Assembly (NCBI GenBank): GCA_965224065.1
Contig: CBDCYF010000003.1
Location: 1 to 7,585, forward strand
DNA from: JAOTZA01 sp965224065
GTDB taxonomy: Bacteria > Acidobacteriota > Thermoanaerobaculia > Multivoradales > JAHEKO01
Length of the DNA stretch: 7,585 nucleotides
Direction: 5' to 3'
A model generated the notes under the pieces. It was given only the letters and a program-made list of their open reading frames with translations. It was not told where the DNA came from and did not search any database. The position numbers and the translations under genes are program-made. This document shows, piece after piece, positions 6,206 to 7,585 of this stretch. Within the stretch, counting starts at the first letter, position 1. Each line of letters opens with the position of its first letter.

Positions 6206-6421
6206 TCACACAACGCCGACGAACGCGAGCAGCCGAACCAGGCCTCCCACCGCGACGACAACGCCGAGGACCTTCAGGATCTTGCCGTACTTCTCCAGGT
6301 ACTGGTCCATCGCTTCGGGATCCCTGGATGCCGGAACCCTGCCGGCCCCCACCAAGAAAGCGTATACCCCGCCGACAACACCGATGAGTCCGGAATCGAA
6401 GATCCAGGTGAGAAGCCCCAT
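6206..6421 (-). CDS. Small two-helix membrane protein of unknown function
   Basis: A 71-residue protein starting MGLLTWIFDSG. Two hydrophobic segments are visible, about residues 10-27 (GLIGVVGGVYAFLVGAG) and about 48-68 (ILKVLGVVVAVGGLVRLLAF). They are joined by a polar loop with ASRDPEAMDQYLEKYGK (31-47), so it is probably an inner-membrane hairpin. I do not recognise a characterised family. An upstream in-frame start at 6481 would add 20 residues of poor character (MRLNGACGPLYTPSDCQRAH). The ATG at 6421 is preferred because AAAGGG lies 6 nt before it and a good promoter sits just upstream of that, within the longer reading frame. A longer plus-strand frame covers the same region (5891-6490) but encodes a low-complexity polar sequence. 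The gene is divergent from the GT9 gene; any role in the envelope is inference. Confidence 0.7.
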   Translation of the reverse strand: MGLLTWIFDSGLIGVVGGVYAFLVGAGRVPASRDPEAMDQYLEKYGKILKVLGVVVAVGGLVRLLAFVGVV

Positions 6422-6445
6422 GTGTGCCCTTTGGCAATCGGAAGG

Positions 6446-6475
6446 AGTATAGAGAGGGCCGCAGGCTCCGTTCAA
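6446..6475 (-). promoter_or_regulatory. Candidate sigma-70-type promoter of the small membrane protein gene
   Basis: On the minus strand TTGAAC (6475-6470), 18 nt, then TATACT (6451-6446) forms the best promoter match in the window (-35 4 of 6, -10 5 of 6). Transcription would start near 6439 and leave a leader of about 18 nt containing AAAGGG, 6 nt before the ATG at 6421. Confidence 0.6.
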
Positions 6476-6512
6476 CCGCACCCGCGGTGATCAATTTCAG
6501 CCCCACCTGGTC

Positions 6513-6518
6513 AATAAT
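6513..6518 (+). promoter_or_regulatory. Candidate -10 box of the GT9 gene
   Basis: AATAAT (6513-6518) matches the -10 consensus at 5 of 6 positions and ends 11 nt before the ATG at 6530. Transcription would start near 6525, inside or after the alternative GTG start (6521), which favours ATG 6530 with a leader of about 5 nt. No good -35 is visible. Confidence 0.4.
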
Positions 6519-6529
6519 GCGTGCGGGCC

Positions 6530-7543
6530 ATGCGCATCCTTCTCATCCGCACCAGCGCCCTGGGCGATATCGTCCACTGCCTGCCGGTACTCACCGCACT
6601 CCGGCGGCACAGGCCCGAGGGGCGGATCGGGTGGATCGTCGAGGACTCGATGGCGCCGGTGCTCGAAGGACACCCGGATCTCGACGAGCTCCTTCCGGTG
6701 CGGTTGAGACCGTGGCGCAAGCGCCCCTTCGCACCCGGCACACTGCGCGAGATCGGCAGGTTCATGGAGCGACTGCGCGAGTTCTCGCCCGACGCGGTGA
6801 TCGACCTCATGGGAAACCACAAGGCGGGTGTCATCGCCGGGTTGACGCTCTCCGACCGGATCCTCGGCGCGGCGAGGGAGGATCGCAGAGAGCCGTCGAG
6901 CGTCTGCTGGATCGGCGAGCCGGTGGCGCTTCGGGGGACGCATGTCACCGAGCGTAACCTTTCGCTGCTGCGTCCGCTCGGCATTCCGGACGAGCCGGTC
7001 GACTTCGGCGGTGAGAAGCTCTTCCCGGGAGCGACGGCGCCCGAGGGACTTCCCGAGCGCTTCTTTCTGCTCCACCCCGGCTCGGCCTGGCCCAACAAGC
7101 TCTATCCGGCCGAGCTCTGGGGCGAGGCCGCGGCCCGCCTCGGAGCGGAAACCGCGCTACCCGGCGTCGTGGTGCACGGTCCCGGGGAGGGCGAGCTCGC
7201 GCGCGCCACCGTCGAGGCGAGCGCTGGCGCCCTCCGGATCCAGTCGACGGGTAGTCTCGCCGCGCTGGCGGCGACCATCCGTCGCGCTGACCTGATGCTG
7301 GGGTCCGATACCGGACCGCTGCACCTCGGCCACGCTCTGGGGACGCCGGTGCTCTGCCTGATGGGCCCCACCTCTCCGGCCACACACGGTCCGGCCGGGG
7401 ACCCCGAGGCCAGCCTCTACCGCGAGCTGCCGTGCAGCTTCTGCCACCGGCGATTCGACGAGCCCAAGGCCTGCCTCACAACCCTGCCGCCCGCCGAGGT
7501 GGCCGGACGGGCACTGGCCCTGCTGGATCGGCGGACAGCGTAG
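6530..7543 (+). CDS. Glycosyltransferase family 9 protein, probable LPS heptosyltransferase (WaaC/RfaC-like)
   Basis: Predicted to transfer a heptose from ADP-heptose to the Kdo-lipid A inner core at the cytoplasmic face of the inner membrane. It has the two-domain GT-B layout of GT9. The N-terminus MRILLIRTSALGDIVHCLPV (1-20) is the heptosyltransferase I type motif; D13 aligns with the catalytic Asp of E. coli WaaC. The C-terminal half has HPGSAWPNKLYP (182-193) and GSDTGPLHLGHALGTPVLCL (258-277), the sugar-nucleotide site with D260, then GPTSP (279-283). A Cys cluster, CSFC (302-305) and C315, is common near the end of GT9 enzymes. Starting at ATG 6530 gives 337 residues and puts the first strand at residue 2, as in the family; GTG 6521 would add three residues. 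No clear Shine-Dalgarno is visible. The kinase at 1205 would serve the same pathway. Whether it adds the first heptose or another one cannot be told from sequence alone. Confidence 0.87.
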   Translation: MRILLIRTSALGDIVHCLPVLTALRRHRPEGRIGWIVEDSMAPVLEGHPDLDELLPVRLRPWRKRPFAPGTLREIGRFMERLREFSPDAVIDLMGNHKAGVIAGLTLSDRILGAAREDRREPSSVCWIGEPVALRGTHVTERNLSLLRPLGIPDEPVDFGGEKLFPGATAPEGLPERFFLLHPGSAWPNKLYPAELWGEAAARLGAETALPGVVVHGPGEGELARATVEASAGALRIQSTGSLAALAATIRRADLMLGSDTGPLHLGHALGTPVLCLMGPTSPATHGPAGDPEASLYRELPCSFCHRRFDEPKACLTTLPPAEVAGRALALLDRRTA

Positions 7544-7550
7544 TTCCGCT

Positions 7551-7581
7551 CTGAAGCGGCCGGCGTCCCTGCCGGCCGTCG
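7551..7581 (+). terminator. GC-rich hairpin after the GT9 gene, possible terminator and repeat element
   Basis: CGGCCGGC (7557-7564) pairs perfectly with GCCGGCCG (7571-7578) around a 6-nt loop, 13 bp past the GT9 stop codon. The position and stem strength suggest a terminator, but the window ends 7 bp later and no T-run is seen. CTGAAG (7551-7556) and the right arm with GTCG closely match parts of 11-42 at the other end of the window. Confidence 0.5.
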
Positions 7582-7585
7582 TCCG

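Noticed and set aside
5891..6490. A 199-residue plus-strand frame spanning the gap between the HNH and GT9 genes
   Set aside because: It is polar, low-complexity and antisense to the HNH start, the candidate terminator and the small membrane protein. The minus-strand frame has membrane segments, a promoter and a ribosome site.

Overview
The window looks like chromosomal DNA from a high-GC, Gram-negative (LPS-making) bacterium. Two genes point to an outer membrane with heptose-containing LPS: a heptose-7-phosphate kinase-like protein and a family 9 glycosyltransferase of the heptosyltransferase I type. The mix of these with an ECF sigma operon and a 13E12/DUF222-type HNH protein would fit Acidobacteriota or Myxococcota-like lineages, but I cannot fix the taxon from sequence alone. 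I see no tRNA, rRNA, CRISPR array, transposase or phage gene.

Layout: (1) 1-90 is non-coding and holds a GC-rich hairpin. (2) 91-1155 (-) encodes a MidA/NDUFAF7-family SAM-dependent methyltransferase. It is divergent, across about 49 bp, from (3) 1205-2251 (+), a stand-alone PfkB-type heptose-7-phosphate kinase. (4) 2335-4275 (+) is a tightly overlapping three-gene operon: an ECF sigma factor, a short single-pass membrane protein that is probably its anti-sigma factor, and a 366-residue exported protein of no family I recognise. (5) 4422-5918 (-) encodes a DUF222 + HNH nuclease-domain protein. (6) 5919-6205 is non-coding and carries interlocking inverted repeats and a candidate terminator. 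(7) 6206-6421 (-) encodes a 71-residue membrane protein with two hydrophobic segments. (8) 6530-7543 (+) encodes a GT9 LPS heptosyltransferase, followed by a strong GC-rich hairpin at the end of the window.

How the genes relate: the kinase and the GT9 enzyme would act in one pathway, making activated heptose and adding it to the LPS inner core. They are separated by about 4.3 kb that includes the sigma operon and the HNH gene. The sigma operon is visibly less GC-rich than the kinase before it, so this block may be a later insertion. The sigma, anti-sigma and exported protein are probably one envelope-signalling unit.

Most notable for follow-up: the uncharacterised sigma/anti-sigma/exported-protein operon; a GC-rich palindromic element shared by the two ends of the window, each copy just past a gene 3' end; a set of mutually exclusive hairpins at 6040-6071; and an apparent lack of Shine-Dalgarno sites with very short leaders at the methyltransferase, kinase and GT9 genes. 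I did not find a clearly novel defence or mobile system.
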